A stretch of DNA of 64,000 nt from Meghimatium bilineatum (Eukaryota > Mollusca > Gastropoda > Stylommatophora > Philomycidae): NCBI GenBank assembly GCA_034231615.1, contig CM067315.1, forward strand, positions 17,773,513 to 17,837,512, read 5' to 3'. The notes beneath the pieces were generated by a model. That model made no database searches. It had not been told where the DNA came from and saw only the letters and a list, made by a program, of their open reading frames with translations. The first letter of the stretch is position 1, and each line of letters opens with the position of its first letter. Both the position numbers and the translations under genes were made by a program. Positions 52,480 through 62,790 of the stretch are shown piece after piece.

Positions 52480-53440
52480 AGAGATGTCCATACATCAGAA
52501 GACAAAATTAATGCATAATGAGATACGGTTGATAAACAAATAGAAAAGAATCATATAAATGCATTAAAGATAAAAATGGAAAAGTTATATTTGATAAAAC
52601 AGAAATACTTAAACTATTGGTAGATTATGTGACAGAACTGACGACCAACGGAACAAAAAAACAACAATACACAATAATGATGGACCAGCAATACGGAAAG
52701 CAGAAGTAGAAAATGCAATAAAATCAATAAAATTTGGAAAGGTTGCAGGCTCCGACAACATAACAGCAGACATAATAAAACATTATTAATATTTTGGACA
52801 CATAGTCACAAATGATGGCAGATGTGAAACAGAAGTTAAAAGGAGAATATGAATGGCTAATAGTACATTCAACAACATGAGGAAAATATTAACATCTAAA
52901 CAAATTACAAACAAATTAAAAATGAGAATTAGAAAATGCTACATCTATTATATAATAAAGTATGGCTCAGAAACATGGATACTAAATTAACAATTAGAAG
53001 ACAGAATTGATGCCTTTGAGATATGGGTATATATGATGGTTTTCAAGAACTACTGCTTTAAATAGGGAAACGACGAAAACTAGCATGGTTTGAACATGTA
53101 TGCAGGCATGATTCCTTGTCAAAAACAATACTGCAGGGAACTGTCGAAGAGGGAAGAAGCAGAATTGGGCAAATAAAGGCATGGACTGACAACATCAAGG
53201 AATGGACAGGACAAGATATTTCCACACTCATCCGCATCGTTAAGTATAGAATTCACTGGAACACAATCTTTGTGCGAAACATCTAATGGGCACCCCGGTA
53301 CCCTAAAGGGTTACGGGTTTATTGATTGATTGATATAGGAGAATAGGGAGAACATCATGGAAAGAAAACAAATAAAGGAGTGCTAAAAACACTTAATATG
53401 AAGAAAGAACTACTAAGAGAAATAAAGATCAGGCAAATAA
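52480..53440 (+). mobile_element. RTE-like LINE B with internal deletion and a LINE I fragment
   Basis: KAEVENAIKSIKFGKVAGSD and NITADIIK (52698-52780) is the RT finger. It is joined directly to YFGHIVTNDGRCETEVKRRI (52792-52851), the thumb, so the palm with YADD is deleted. It goes on MANSTFNNMRKIL, YGSETWIL and a DRIDAFEIW end (53028). A LINE I 3' end (53046-53335) interrupts before RRIGRTSWK and VLKTLNMKKELLREIKIRQI (53380-53440). Confidence 0.8.
53046..53335 (+). mobile_element. RTE-like LINE I 3' end, best copy
   Basis: LAWFEHVCRHDSLSKTILQG (53086-53145), then TVEEGRSR and AWTDNIKEWTGQDISTLIRI (53181-53240), a stop, a GGGTTACGGGTTTATTGATT block and a (TGAT)n tail. Confidence 0.78.
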
Positions 53441-53453
53441 AATATTTTGGACA

Positions 53454-53711
53454 AAAAGAAGGGTTAAAAAGTCGTAGAGGATTGACTTCACTGTACTCAG
53501 TTTCCCATATGTACTCCGTCACTCTCAACGAAGCGGCACGCCGCCTGTCGAGAGTATCACTCATAGCATGTAACTCCGTAGCTTCAAGCGATAATCCACA
53601 GGGATCTCCGAAAAACTCCACCTTGCAAACAAGACGATACGAGTCGGATTTGAACTCATGACCTCTGGAACACAAGGCGAACAGCTTAACCACTACTCTA
53701 GGGAGATTCCC
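53454..53711 (-). mobile_element. tRNA-derived SINE inserted in LINE B
   Basis: The 13-bp duplication AATATTTTGGACA lies at 53441-53453 and 53712-53724. Read on the minus strand, the head is a tRNA-like GGGAATCTCCCTAGAGTAGT then GGTTAAGC (A box) and GAGTTCAAATCCGACTC (B box, about 53660-53644). The B box is almost canonical (GGTTCRANTCC type), so an internal RNA polymerase III promoter once existed. The body (53465-53600) is also found at 1590-1826. Confidence 0.85.
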
Positions 53712-53877
53712 AATATTTTGGACACATTAAAAGACCAGCAGCCACCACCAGGCTCCAACAATGCTATGAAATTTTTCAAAACACGATAGTGAAGGTGGTC
53801 ATACACTTCTCTGTACATTATATTATGTTTGACACCCCTAAAGCAAGTGTTATGACATAGGACTGAGAGTATAGAAT

Positions 53878-53965
53878 CGTGGCGCATGGCCGAGAGGTTA
53901 GGGCGTTGGCCTCAGGGGACGTAAGAGCTAATCTCGCAATTCCTGGGGTTCTCAAACAAACGAAA
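53878..53965 (+). mobile_element. tRNA-like SINE head, truncated
   Basis: GCGCATGGCCGAGAGGTTAG (53881-53900) then GGCGTTGGCCTCAGG is a tRNA-Leu or Ser-like A-box half with D-arm. The B-box half is decayed (CCTGGGGTTCTC), so it is not a functional tRNA gene. Confidence 0.5.
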
Positions 53966-54429
53966 TGCGTACGTATTTATATGATATCAAATGTTGATTT
54001 AATAACTATGTCGAAAGGACCTAACTGTGTAAAGTCTAACAGATTTCACCATCTATTCCTTATATTTAGTTTTTGAAATAGATCCGCATGTCGAATGTCT
54101 CAGCACTGACGCATCAGACCAACCGTTATGCAACAGTAAACTCTCAATAGATGGCATGCCAATAGAGGTAGGCTTATCTCTCGTGAAAGTCTCACAACCT
54201 TTCATATGTACGTTTATGTTCTCTTATGTGGTGCAACATTCAGAGAACCCAGCACTCCACGTCATCTTGGGGAACCAGATGAACCCCAGCCCTAACCACG
54301 GCCCTATTATCGGACAGCGTATATGTGGTGTCCTAGTTATGAACAGTGGTACAAGGGTGTGGTGAAAAGAAATTCCATGCAGGAAGTGACAATTCCCTTG
54401 TAGAACCCAGAATCAGGCAAGCATACAGA
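53966..54429. other. Nothing recognised
   Basis: No family motif in any frame. Confidence 0.3.
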
Positions 54430-54860
54430 CCTTGCATAATTGTGAAATATTTTAATGAGGCAGCGCAGATGTAGTTTTATAAACGAATGTTAAGAACACT
54501 ATGTGCAGATAACAAGACGTAATGAGATATCTTGAAATAAATTGATTTTAAAAAGAGAGCTGCTTACCCGCATCACAAAGAAGAGTCCACATTTATTTGG
54601 ACATATAATGAGAAGAGGAAATATGGAACACATTGTAACAACAGGTAAATTGAAGATGGGTAGGGGAAGATCAAGAGAGAAGATGTTTGAAAATCTAGCA
54701 TTGTGACATGGAAGAACATCGGTATCGGAAAATATTGACAGCACACAAAATAGAAAGGTGTGAATAGACATGATAACCAATGCCACACGGTATGGATCAT
54801 AAGAATTGGTGATCATCGCTGAATGGTGGGGAATACATGACTCGTCGAACTGCTCATTTG
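54430..54860 (+). mobile_element. RTE-like LINE 3' end
   Basis: SPHLFGHIMRRGNMEHIVTT (54588-54645), then GKLKMGRGRSREKMFENLA and NRKVWIDMITNATRYGS (54750-54800) follow the RTE C-terminal order GHIMRR, G-x-GR-x-R-x-K and W-x-DM-x-x-NA-x-R. Confidence 0.75.
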
Positions 54861-55139
54861 AGTGATCATGAGCCATAGCTGGGTTGATATAGACACCTTT
54901 GATAGGAAATAATGCTTGACAAGAAGCTGAAGCTCATGACTCCAACGTTGCATGTTAAAGGTAAGGTAGAACAGACACAAGACCCTTAAGAATTGACCAC
55001 CTCTGAATAGAAGGCTTCGTCTCAAAGCATTGTACACTTCTGAAAGATAGTTTTATGGATATGAAATAAAATTGAAGAGAAGCTTCCCCGTTGCACAAAA
55101 GGATGCAAGAGCTCTACCTATCTATCTATTCGCTAAACC
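54861..55139. other. Nothing recognised
   Basis: Short spacer. Confidence 0.3.
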
Positions 55140-55690
55140 TATCGTTGCCTTTCAGCGTGAGGGGTAGAAGAGTTTTCTGCATATGACCATCGTGTGTGCT
55201 GAGTATATTGTGAAATTTGTCTCCTCTTCTATTTCGGTGACCCATCGTTTTCATGGTCGGCCACTAGGTCTACCTTCATTGTATCTGTGTATCATAGCTT
55301 GCTGTGGTATGCTGTCTGACGGTAGTCTGCTGATGTGTGCAAACCATTTGATCTGTTGTATCTTAATATATTCCCAGATTTGTGGTGGTGCCGGTTCTTT
55401 ATCCAATACCATCATTCTTCGCTCTATCTTTTATCTATATTCCTAGTACGAGCATTTCAGCAGCCACACTTTTATGTTTGTCTTGTGCTGTCATTGTCTA
55501 TGGTAACACAGCGTTTTGAATAGTGTCATTTTGGTGTTTAAATCTACATTTTAGTTTCTGAATATTGTTGTCATTTGCCCTACTAGGGCTTGGTATGATG
55601 TTCTACATCTATTGTGAATTTCGTTGCTGCTCTTGCCATCTGTTGTTATATTGCTCACTTGGTATGTGAATTATGTCACTTGTTTAAGTA
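55140..55690 (-). mobile_element. RTE-like LINE C-terminal part, minus strand
   Basis: On the minus strand VAAEMLVLGI (55460-55430), a W-x-YI-like block and QMVCTHQQTTVRQ (55355-55315) correspond to a decayed IQQIKWFAHISRLP C-terminal motif, followed by QWKTR-like basic sequence. Weak but consistent in order. Confidence 0.45.
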
Positions 55691-55700
55691 TGTTGTTTTC

Positions 55701-55708
<8 letters not shown>

Positions 55709-55768
<60 letters not shown>
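55709..55768. repeat. (AT)n(GT)n microsatellite
   Basis: About 24 AT units followed by 6 GT units. Confidence 0.95.
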
Positions 55769-55794
55769 TTCTTTATTCATTCAAACGAATTATT

Positions 55795-56010
55795 TTGTGT
55801 AATCTCTTGAATGGATACCTAAAGGCAAAACAGCAAGGGGTAGACATAAAGAAACACTCAAAAGAACAATACTTAGAGAAAGTAAAACAACCAATATTCA
55901 TACTATTCAAGAACTGCACAGAATAGCTTTGAACAAACAGAATTGGAGAAATCTGACCTCTGTCCTATGCGCTAACTTCAGTGCAAAAGGAAAATGAATG
56001 AATGAATTTT
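55795..56010 (+). mobile_element. RTE-like LINE 3' end
   Basis: WIPKGKTARGRHKETLKRTI (55812-55871) and IHTIQELHRIALNKQNWRNL then VLCANFSAKGK with a stop at 55997, then a (GAAT)n tail. The same C-terminal type as LINE C at 7613-7798. Confidence 0.75.
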
Positions 56011-56029
56011 AATTACTTCGGTCTTTTAT

Positions 56030-56376
56030 ATATTTATCTTCATGTTAAAGGTTTGATATAGTTTATGTAATCTATTTGCTTTTGTAGTTGCTCTTCTGAT
56101 GGTACTACAAGTGCTTGGTCATCTGCAAATAGCAATTCGTTTACGTTATCCTTTAGAGTTTTTTCTTCTTTGTCTTTGTTACTTTTAAGATGTGATCTAC
56201 GTATATTATGAGCAATAGGGCGGATAGTACACATGAATTTGCTAATTATCTGATGTACCTGTGCTCATTCTTACTGCTCATTGACTATTGGTGTATATAC
56301 TCTTACATTGGCTTGTCAAATGTTGGGGAACTCCATATGTTTGTAGTGTTATCCATAGTTGTGCTCTATCCACTTT
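56030..56376 (-). pseudogene. RTE-like RT, 3' half (split by LINE D)
   Basis: Minus strand: RAQLWITLQTYGVPQHLTSQ (56360-56300) continues the FVDQEKAFEKVD motif at 59611-59660. NELLFADDQALVVPSEEQLQ (56150-56090) is the catalytic FADD. The region between them is shortened, so the RQG-x-x-LSP block is missing. Confidence 0.78.
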
Positions 56377-56382
56377 GTCTTC

Positions 56383-57160
56383 TTCTTTCGTTCACTTGAA
56401 GTCTCCTTAATAAAACTCACTGTCTTTTGTAGTTCATACAGTGGCCCATAGAGCTTCGATTCCAGTGTCGTTTCCTCTGGCCAATGTCTACCTCAGCATT
56501 TCATACTCAGAACAATCTTGAAGTATATGCTTGGTACTCTGTGCTGCCTGCCCACATGTGCGCATGGCCGTGTTGCTAATCTTGAAATTTGCGTACATGT
56601 GACTGCGGAGTTGGTTGTTTCCTGTTCTTAGGCGTAGAATTACAACTTGTTCTGATCTATTCACAATGTAATAGTGATCTTGTTTGTGGCTTTCTTATTG
56701 ACATGATCGTCTGTTTTTTTCTGATGGTAGGTGATTGGTACATCTTGTTGGTCTTCGGAAGCACCTTCCTTAGCCTTGGTCTTAACACTTGGTCTGCTTT
56801 TTCATTTCCTGATATTCCACAGTGAGTCACTTCATGGTTACCCTATATTGGTTAGACAGTTCATTTAGTAGTTTTTGCAAGTCCGTTAGTTTTTCAAACT
56901 GGAGAGCTTGCAGCACTGACCTTGCATATGTCAGGAATACCACAGGATGTTGGCCTGGGTTGGAGTTCAGCAGTTTTTCAGTTGCTTCCCTAATTGCCTG
57001 AATTTCTGCATCATTAATATGGCAGAATTTCCCTCTTGGTGTTCTGATCGTATATATAGACTTGTGTGGATATTCTATATATAACCTGCACCTCCATTCC
57101 TCACTGCATTCTGTGCTTGTCAGCACAGTATCTGTGTATACTCTGACCCACATGTCTTGT
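56383..57160 (-). pseudogene. LINE D RNase H and C-terminus
   Basis: Minus frame 56827-57153 has MWVRVYTDTVLTST (first Asp), NDAEIQAIREATEKLL (Glu) and PVVFLTYARSVLQAL (the third catalytic Asp is replaced by Tyr, in T-Y-A). After a stop, CGISGNEKADQVL near 56815-56775 holds the last Asp. The cysteine block CGQAAQS-like is near 56560. The Asp to Tyr change alone would disable RNase H. Confidence 0.8.
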
Positions 57161-57419
57161 GGATATTCCTCGCCCAGTTAACTTAGGGTGACTGTCCTTC
57201 GCTGCAAACTGTTCTGCTCGTCCTTGCTTAGTATTCCTTTCAAGTGGGTCTGAATGTATATTGACATTACATGCCTTTCACTCCAGGAGGTTTGTTCTGG
57301 TAGAGACCTTAAGCGGCTGTCAATTTCAGGTACGTCTGTAAGTTATCTATGGAGTCGTTTAGCTTGGTGGATAAATCTGCTTCTTTTCAGTCGCCCCATT
57401 GCTAGATTTTGGAATCTTT

Positions 57420-59340
57420 CCTTCATTGGGTGACGGCATATTCTAAAACTATTCTGCTTGTATTAGCACCTTTGTGTCTCTGCGTTCGCCAAGTGTTCAT
57501 ATTTCTCCAATTTTCTGCATCTCTACTATGGGTGTTGATTTCATTGCTCCCAACATTATCCTGAGCGCCTGGTTTTGCACTTTATCTAGATCTTGTAATG
57601 TGGTGTTTGATGCAGGGCACCACGCAGCTGAACTATATTCCAGGTGTGGTCTTATGCCTTGCTGGTGCACTTTACGGAGTATATTCACACTCTGTGGTTC
57701 CACTTAGTTTTCTCAGGATAACTAACTTCCTCCTGGCTTTTGTTGTTGCTTTGTTTATGTGCTGCTTCTATGTTAGCTTATCATCAAAAGTAACTCCGAG
57801 GTATGTGGGATGTTTGTCTTCTTTCAAAAGCTCTCCATTTATCTTGATATGACGGCTTTTTGTTTTGGTGAGAGGGTAAAGAGTGTAGTGCTGCATTTAT
57901 CCGTGTTAACTCTGACGCACCATCTATTTGCCCATACGGTTAAGGCATCGATAGCTCTTTGTATTTGTTTAATAGCGACTGTTGCATGTTCTTCCATGCA
58001 CAAGATCACTAGGTCGTCAGCATACATTGCCACGTTGATCCCGTGTGGTAGTTCGGCAACAAGGACACTGATGTAAAGCAGGAAAAGTGTGGGGGACAGG
58101 ACTCCTCCATGGGGGACTCCATGACGCAGTAGTACTTTCTTACTCCTGCGACCATCCAAATGTACCCTTACTCTTCTATTATGAAGGTATGCTTTTACCC
58201 AATTGTACATTCTTGATTTAAATCGCAATTTTTTTAATAGTCCTTCTTTCCAAACCCTGTCAAATGCATTCCTGAGGTCTATCCATGCTGCTAGTACACT
58301 TTTCCTATCTTGGAAGGCGTCCTCAATCTTTTGAGAGAGGTAGGTTGCCTGATCTTCGGTAGAGTAGCACTGTCTGAAAACTGCTCGCTGCGATACCAGA
58401 AGATTTTCACTTTCAAGGTACCCCTAAGATTGATAATTCGTTTCATTGTTTTGCATAAACAGCTTGTGAGGCTGATGGGCCTGTAGTTGGAGACTGTGTT
58501 GCCTTCTTTTCCTGATTTGAGGAGTGGTATTATTATTGCTTCCCCCCATGCCTGTGGAACATTACCTGTGATCCAACTTGTATTGAAGATCTGCAGTAGT
58601 TTGTTTCTTGCTACAGATCCAAGGTTTTTAATCATTTCATTGGACACTCCATCAGCTCCGGGGGACTTTTTCATTTTCAATTGGATATTGCATGCTCCAG
58701 TTCTTTAATTGTGATTGAACCCTCCATGACTTCCGGTATTAGTTCACCTTGTTCAATGTTGTGCTGGTTCTCGCAAACCTCCCGTTGTTTGTCTGCACTA
58801 ACGTTGACGTTATTGTCTTTTGCAAGGGAATCTGCAAACTAATCAGCTGCATATTTATCTGTTTAAATTTTTCTAACTTTTTAAAGTGTGATCCCTGTAT
58901 TTCTCCCTGTTCCTTCATCATTTAATTGTTCTACTAGTTTCCATAATTTCCTAGTGTCTATTTCAAGGTTCAGAGACGGTTTTTTTTTTCTTTCCAGCTG
59001 CTCCATCTGGCTTGTAACTTGGCTCTTTGAAATTTAGCCTATGTTTTTCTGATATTTGTTGTGATGTTCTTGGCCTGGTCTGTTCTCTGACTGTTGTCTA
59101 GATGTTTCCATCTCATTTTGCAGCTTCTCCAGTTCATAATTCCAGTATGTAGTTTTTGCGTGACCCCTGTGGCACTAGCAGCATATAGTATGCATCTATT
59201 AAATTCACTCACTGCTCTATTGATGTCTTTGTCCATGTTCATGTCCTTAGCTAGAACACTGCATAAATGCTGATATTTTCCAATCTTCCCTCTTATAGTT
59301 CCACCTAGTGAGTGTGCTGCTTTCCTTGGTAAATTCATTG
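57420..59340 (-). pseudogene. LINE D RT and connector
   Basis: Minus frames in order: 59039-59338 (NLPRKAAHSLGGTIRGKIGK linker), 58291-58680 (KKSPGADGVSNEMIKNLG; VPQAWGEAIIIPLLKSGKEG; NYRPISLTSCLCKTMKRII), 57839-58228 (MYNWVKAYLHNRRVRVHLDG; HGVPHGGVLSPTLFLLYISV; INVAMYADDLVILCMEEHAT with catalytic YADD) and 57497-57703 (LEYSSAAWCPASNTTLQ; KVQNQALRIMLGAMKSTP connector). Breaks occur near 58400 and 57830. Confidence 0.85.
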
Positions 59341-59347
59341 TGGATTT

Positions 59348-59610
59348 TCAAAAATACTGGTCTGAGGTCACTACGTCCAAGCTGCTTTCCAACGACACCT
59401 GTAATGTTTCATTCAAGGCCTGGTGAGTGGAATGCCAGGTCTGGTGTAGAGGTGGTGTATCATGCTCTCGAGTAGAAGGCTGGTGAGTCTGCTGGCTGGT
59501 TAATAAGTATGAGATAATATTTTCATCTTTCCAGCTCTCAAGTTCCTCACCTCTCTTGTCCGTGTGATCATCGCTGAGCCGAGCTCTGAGAGTGGCTGTA
59601 GAAGTCACTA
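59348..59610 (-). pseudogene. LINE D endonuclease C-terminal half
   Basis: SHSQSSARR-like start at 59600, then GEELESWKDENIISYLL, TSQQTHQPSTREHDT, TPDLAFHSPGLE and an SLDVVTSDQYF end (59400-59350; S-D-x-x-P-V-F region). These are APE motifs VI to IX of Jockey-group LINEs, with the last S-D-H decayed. Confidence 0.7.
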
Positions 59611-60120
59611 TATCCACTTTTTCAAAAGCTTTCTCTTGGTCCACAAAAACTACATATAAGTCTTGGTTATGTTCTCCCGCTCTTTCTGAAAGTGGTTTGA
59701 GGGAGAACATTGCATCTGTATAGCTTTTATTTTCCGAAAGCCTAATTGTGTGTTGTTGAGTTTTGGTTCTATATATGCGCGTATCTTTCTCTCTAGTATC
59801 TTGCTAAAGATTTTTCCTATGTGGATTATCAGTGATATGCCTCTACACTTAGTACAGTCCCTGTTGCTGCCTTTTTTTCTTCTACATGAGAACAATCACC
59901 GCTGTATTCCAATCCTGTGGTGTCCTTTGTGTCGTCCGTATCACATTGAATAGTCTGTGTATCCACTTTATACCTGTCACTGTTAGCATTTTTAGTTATA
60001 TTAGTTCTATAGGTATGCCTTCCTGGTGCTTTGCTATGTGGTGCATGTTTAACTGCGTCTTCAATTTTGAATTTCATAATGTATGGTTCTAGGTCTCCGT
60101 TTATTGTATTTATAGTTGTA
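59611..60120 (-). pseudogene. RTE-like RT, 5' half (split by LINE D)
   Basis: Minus strand: a KIEDAVKHAPHSKAPGRHT finger (60068-60010), NRDCTKCRGISLIIHIGKIF (59860-59800), LERKIRAYIEPKLNNTQLGF (59790-59730) and DLYVVFVDQEKAFEKVD (59660-59612, first catalytic Asp). It continues at 56376. Confidence 0.8.
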
Positions 60121-60289
60121 ATGAGCTATATTTATTGTTGTAATGAGTAACTGTTGTAATGTTGATAGCGCAAGAGTTCTATCGATCACAATTCCTGGGA
60201 ATCGCAACTGTTTCAGGACTTAAATGGGGAAGTACTTGGTATGCAAGGGAAATACCCGTTTTTTACTTTTCAGAGCGGTGATGTTATGA
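60121..60289. other. Nothing recognised
   Basis: Short spacer. Confidence 0.3.
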
Positions 60290-60840
60290 TTATCTCCCGT
60301 TATCACAAACTTCTGTTTGCAGACAGAAAACCCAATACAGTCAACACAAAAATAAATGATCAACTACAGAAACAAGAGCTGGAATTTTAATATCTTGGGA
60401 GCATTTTTACTGCCGATGGAAAAAAAATGATTTTTACAGCTCGAGACAATAATTCAAAAAGCCAACTACGTAAATTATGAGCTCACACCAATTTTGAAAC
60501 AAACATCTATCGCGATGGAAATCAAAAGGCAAATCATAAATTCAATATTCATCCCAACATTATGTTTTCAATGTCAGACATGGACTAAAGAACAAGACAG
60601 AAAGTTTACTACGTGTGTAATGAGATTTGCCTAAGAAAAGTAGCAAATAGAACAAGAAGAGATCGTGTGAGATATAAGGAGATAAGAACTGTTGAAACAT
60701 CTGTGGTCAAGTATACTGAAAAACAGAGAATGAAATGGGTCGGTCACCTAATGAGAATGAACACTTATTGGCCAGCGGCAAGATCACGCAAAATGAAAAT
60801 GGAAACAGCAAGAATTCAGAGGAAGAAGTTGGATTGAAGG
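60290..60840 (+). mobile_element. RTE-like LINE, RT thumb and C-terminus
   Basis: NTKINDQLQKQELEF then YLGSIFTADGKK (60345-60430) is the thumb. RQIINSIFIPTLCFQCQTWT (60527-60590) is the Y-G-x-E-x-W-equivalent segment. RMKWVGHLMRMNTYWPAARS (60730-60790) is the GHLMRM C-terminal motif. One stop at 60388 and a frameshift near 60640. Confidence 0.75.
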
Positions 60841-61019
60841 AGTTACCAACATTATGACGCGGCACATTATTACTTGCATATCAAGCGACAAGGCGTGCAA
60901 TAGCCCGAAAACCGAACGTTATTCAATCATGCGACGTCTCAGAGCATAAAAAGAGAAAAGACAATAGAGATCACAAATTTCCTGCGTTGATTGAGATGCA
61001 TTAGATTACAACGGTTCTA
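60841..61019. other. Nothing recognised
   Basis: Short spacer. Confidence 0.3.
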
Positions 61020-61204
61020 AAGTTAGAGCAGAGTAATCCTCTAAAGAGTAATACCTTGCTGAAGACCTTACTTCAGGGTAAAGTCGTGCGGAGGAGAGCA
61101 AAAGGTATGCAGAGATGCACGTGGGTGAGTAACATCACGAGATGGACAAGTTTCAGTCTAGCACAGTGCACCACCAAGCCAAGAGACAAGGATGTTGGAG
61201 GTCT
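61020..61204 (+). mobile_element. RTE-like LINE B, 3' end (left of the F insertion)
   Basis: SNTLLKTLLQGKVVRRRAKG (61048-61107) and QRCTWVSNITRWTSFSLAQC, continuing CTTKPRDKDVGG to 61203. It resumes at 62734 with CTGTTGCAGCCAACCTTCGT. Confidence 0.8.
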
Positions 61205-61241
61205 TGATTCTTTATTATGAATGAGCGTCACAGCACTGGGG

Positions 61242-61675
61242 GCAGTGCGGATATTGTAGAAATATATGCAGTGCGGATATTGTATAAATATATGCAGTGC
61301 GGATATTGTAGAAATATATGCAGTGCGGATATTGTAGAAATATATGCAGTGCGGATATTGTAGAAATATATGCAGTGCGGATATTGTAGAAATATATGCA
61401 GTGCGGATATTGTAGAAATAAATGCAGTGCGGATATTGTAGAAATATATGCAGTGCGTATATTGTAGAAATATATGCAGTGCGGATATTGTAGAAATATA
61501 TGCAGTGCGGATATTGTAGAAATATATGCAGTGCGGATATTGTAGAAATATATGCAGTGCGGATATTGTAGAAATATATGCAGTGCGGATATTGTAGAAA
61601 TATATGCAGTGCGGATGTTGTAGAAATATATGCAGTGCGGATATTGTAGAAATATATGCAGTGCGGATGTGATAG
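61242..61675. repeat. 26-bp minisatellite, 16 complete units plus a partial one
   Basis: The unit starts GCAGTGCGGATATTGTAGAA and repeats every 26 bases from 61242 to 61657, then a partial unit. Only a few substitutions occur (for example at 61283, 61433, 61457, 61617), so it expanded or was homogenised recently. It lies in the 3' UTR of LINE F. Confidence 0.95.
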
Positions 61676-61678
61676 GGT

Positions 61679-61845
61679 CCTAAGCTATTTGAGATATGGG
61701 GACCTTTAACGATTAAGAATATATTGATAGAGAAATTAAGCTTGGCTTAGGGCCCCCACTTTCTTGGGACCTCCAAATATTTTTTTTATTTCACTATTTA
61801 TATATTCTTAATCGTCAAAGGGCCACATATATCAAATAGCTTAGG
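61679..61845. mobile_element. Hairpin element with 46-bp inverted ends (MITE-like)
   Basis: 61679-61724 pairs with 61800-61845 (42 of 46 positions). The outer ends read CCTAAGCTATTTGAGATATG. The 75-base centre is unpaired. No clear target-site duplication was found. Confidence 0.7.
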
Positions 61846-62733
61846 TGGGGGGGGGAAATGGGCTAAGCTATAGCTTGTTTAGCTTATATGTAAATCCTGC
61901 ACTGCATATATGCTCTGTTTGCCGCTCCGTCGGCCATCTAAAAGTGTATAAGTTAGTGGCTGATTACGCGTTTTTCTAATCTTTCCGGAGGAGGAGCCCT
62001 TATTCCAATGGCATCTAGTCCCTCCAATTTCTACAATTCTCTGAATATGTACATTGTTTCGCTCGACCTCCTCCTCGTCTTCTCGTATAGTATCCATGAC
62101 TGCTCTAATCAATTCAATCCTGTCTCTTCTTATATCGGTACCGTTCACCAAGGCATTACCAGCCAACACATCAGCTCTTTCATTTCCCCTGACCCCAACA
62201 TGACCTGGACAGTAGCTCCATGTAATGGTCTGCGAATTGATGAGAAGAGAGACTCATTCAGATCTGATCATACACTTGTCTATCTTGCGCATCATACTTT
62301 GAGAGTCCGATAGAATCACTGAGTCTGTTGGTGGTTGCGTCGCCAGCCAAGTGAAAGCTGCTGTCACCGCTTCTATTTCCATTCTCAAACTCGATCTTGT
62401 AGTGGGGTACGCAGCTAACTTCTCAGTTAATGTCTTGCCATTTTGGTAGGCCACAAAACCCTAACTACACCTATTTGTTTCTTGTGTTAATGAACCGTAA
62501 GAGTAAATTATTGTATCGTGTGGCTTCGAGTGCTGCAGTATGAGTTCTTAGATCATTCCAGTTCTGTTGGCAGCCCAATCGCCGCACTGTCTTCCCATCT
62601 GTATCACAACTGTTCTCAATAACCTTATATCCTTCTATTCACAGCCTCTTCCCACTTCCTCCAGCCCACAAACTCTGAGTAGGGTATTTTCTAGGGTTGA
62701 TGGCTACATTGTGAATACCTAAATTATAACAGT

Positions 62734-62790
62734 GATGTTGGAAGTCTGTTGCAGCCAACCTTCGTTGCGGAGACGGAACTTGATAATGAT
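62734..62790 (+). mobile_element. RTE-like LINE B, 3' end (right of the F insertion)
   Basis: CTGTTGCAGCCAACCTTCGT (62746-62765), then TGCGGAGACGGAACTTGATA and a (ATG)n tail. It matches the reverse complement of 30985-31040 and 46790-46840. Confidence 0.8.

Larger units (their letters stand above)
56377..59610 (-). mobile_element. LINE D, longest copy, inserted into an RTE-like element
   Basis: The 10-bp duplication TATCCACTTT lies at 56367-56376 and 59611-59620. It starts (3' end) with a short TTCTTC tail and extends 3.23 kb through RNase H, connector and RT to the C-terminal half of the endonuclease, at which it is truncated. Confidence 0.87.
61205..62733 (-). mobile_element. LINE F copy inserted into LINE B
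   Basis: Near-identical 14-bp repeats GATGTTGGAGGTCT (61191-61204) and GATGTTGGAAGTCT (62734-62747) flank it. Minus frames 62254-62454 (LATQPPTDSVILSDSQSMMR, third catalytic Asp) and 61879-62169 (LAGNALVNGT and the C-terminal part) cover RNase H. YCPGHVGVRGNERADVLAGN lies at about 62216-62157. The 3' UTR holds a minisatellite and a hairpin insertion. Confidence 0.78.

Noticed and set aside
53878-53965. Functional tRNA-Leu or Ser gene
   Set aside because: The A-box half is good but the T-arm and B box are decayed and the acceptor ends do not pair. I call it a SINE head.
61242-61675. CRISPR array
   Set aside because: Units are contiguous 26-mers without unique spacers, in eukaryotic DNA. It is a minisatellite.
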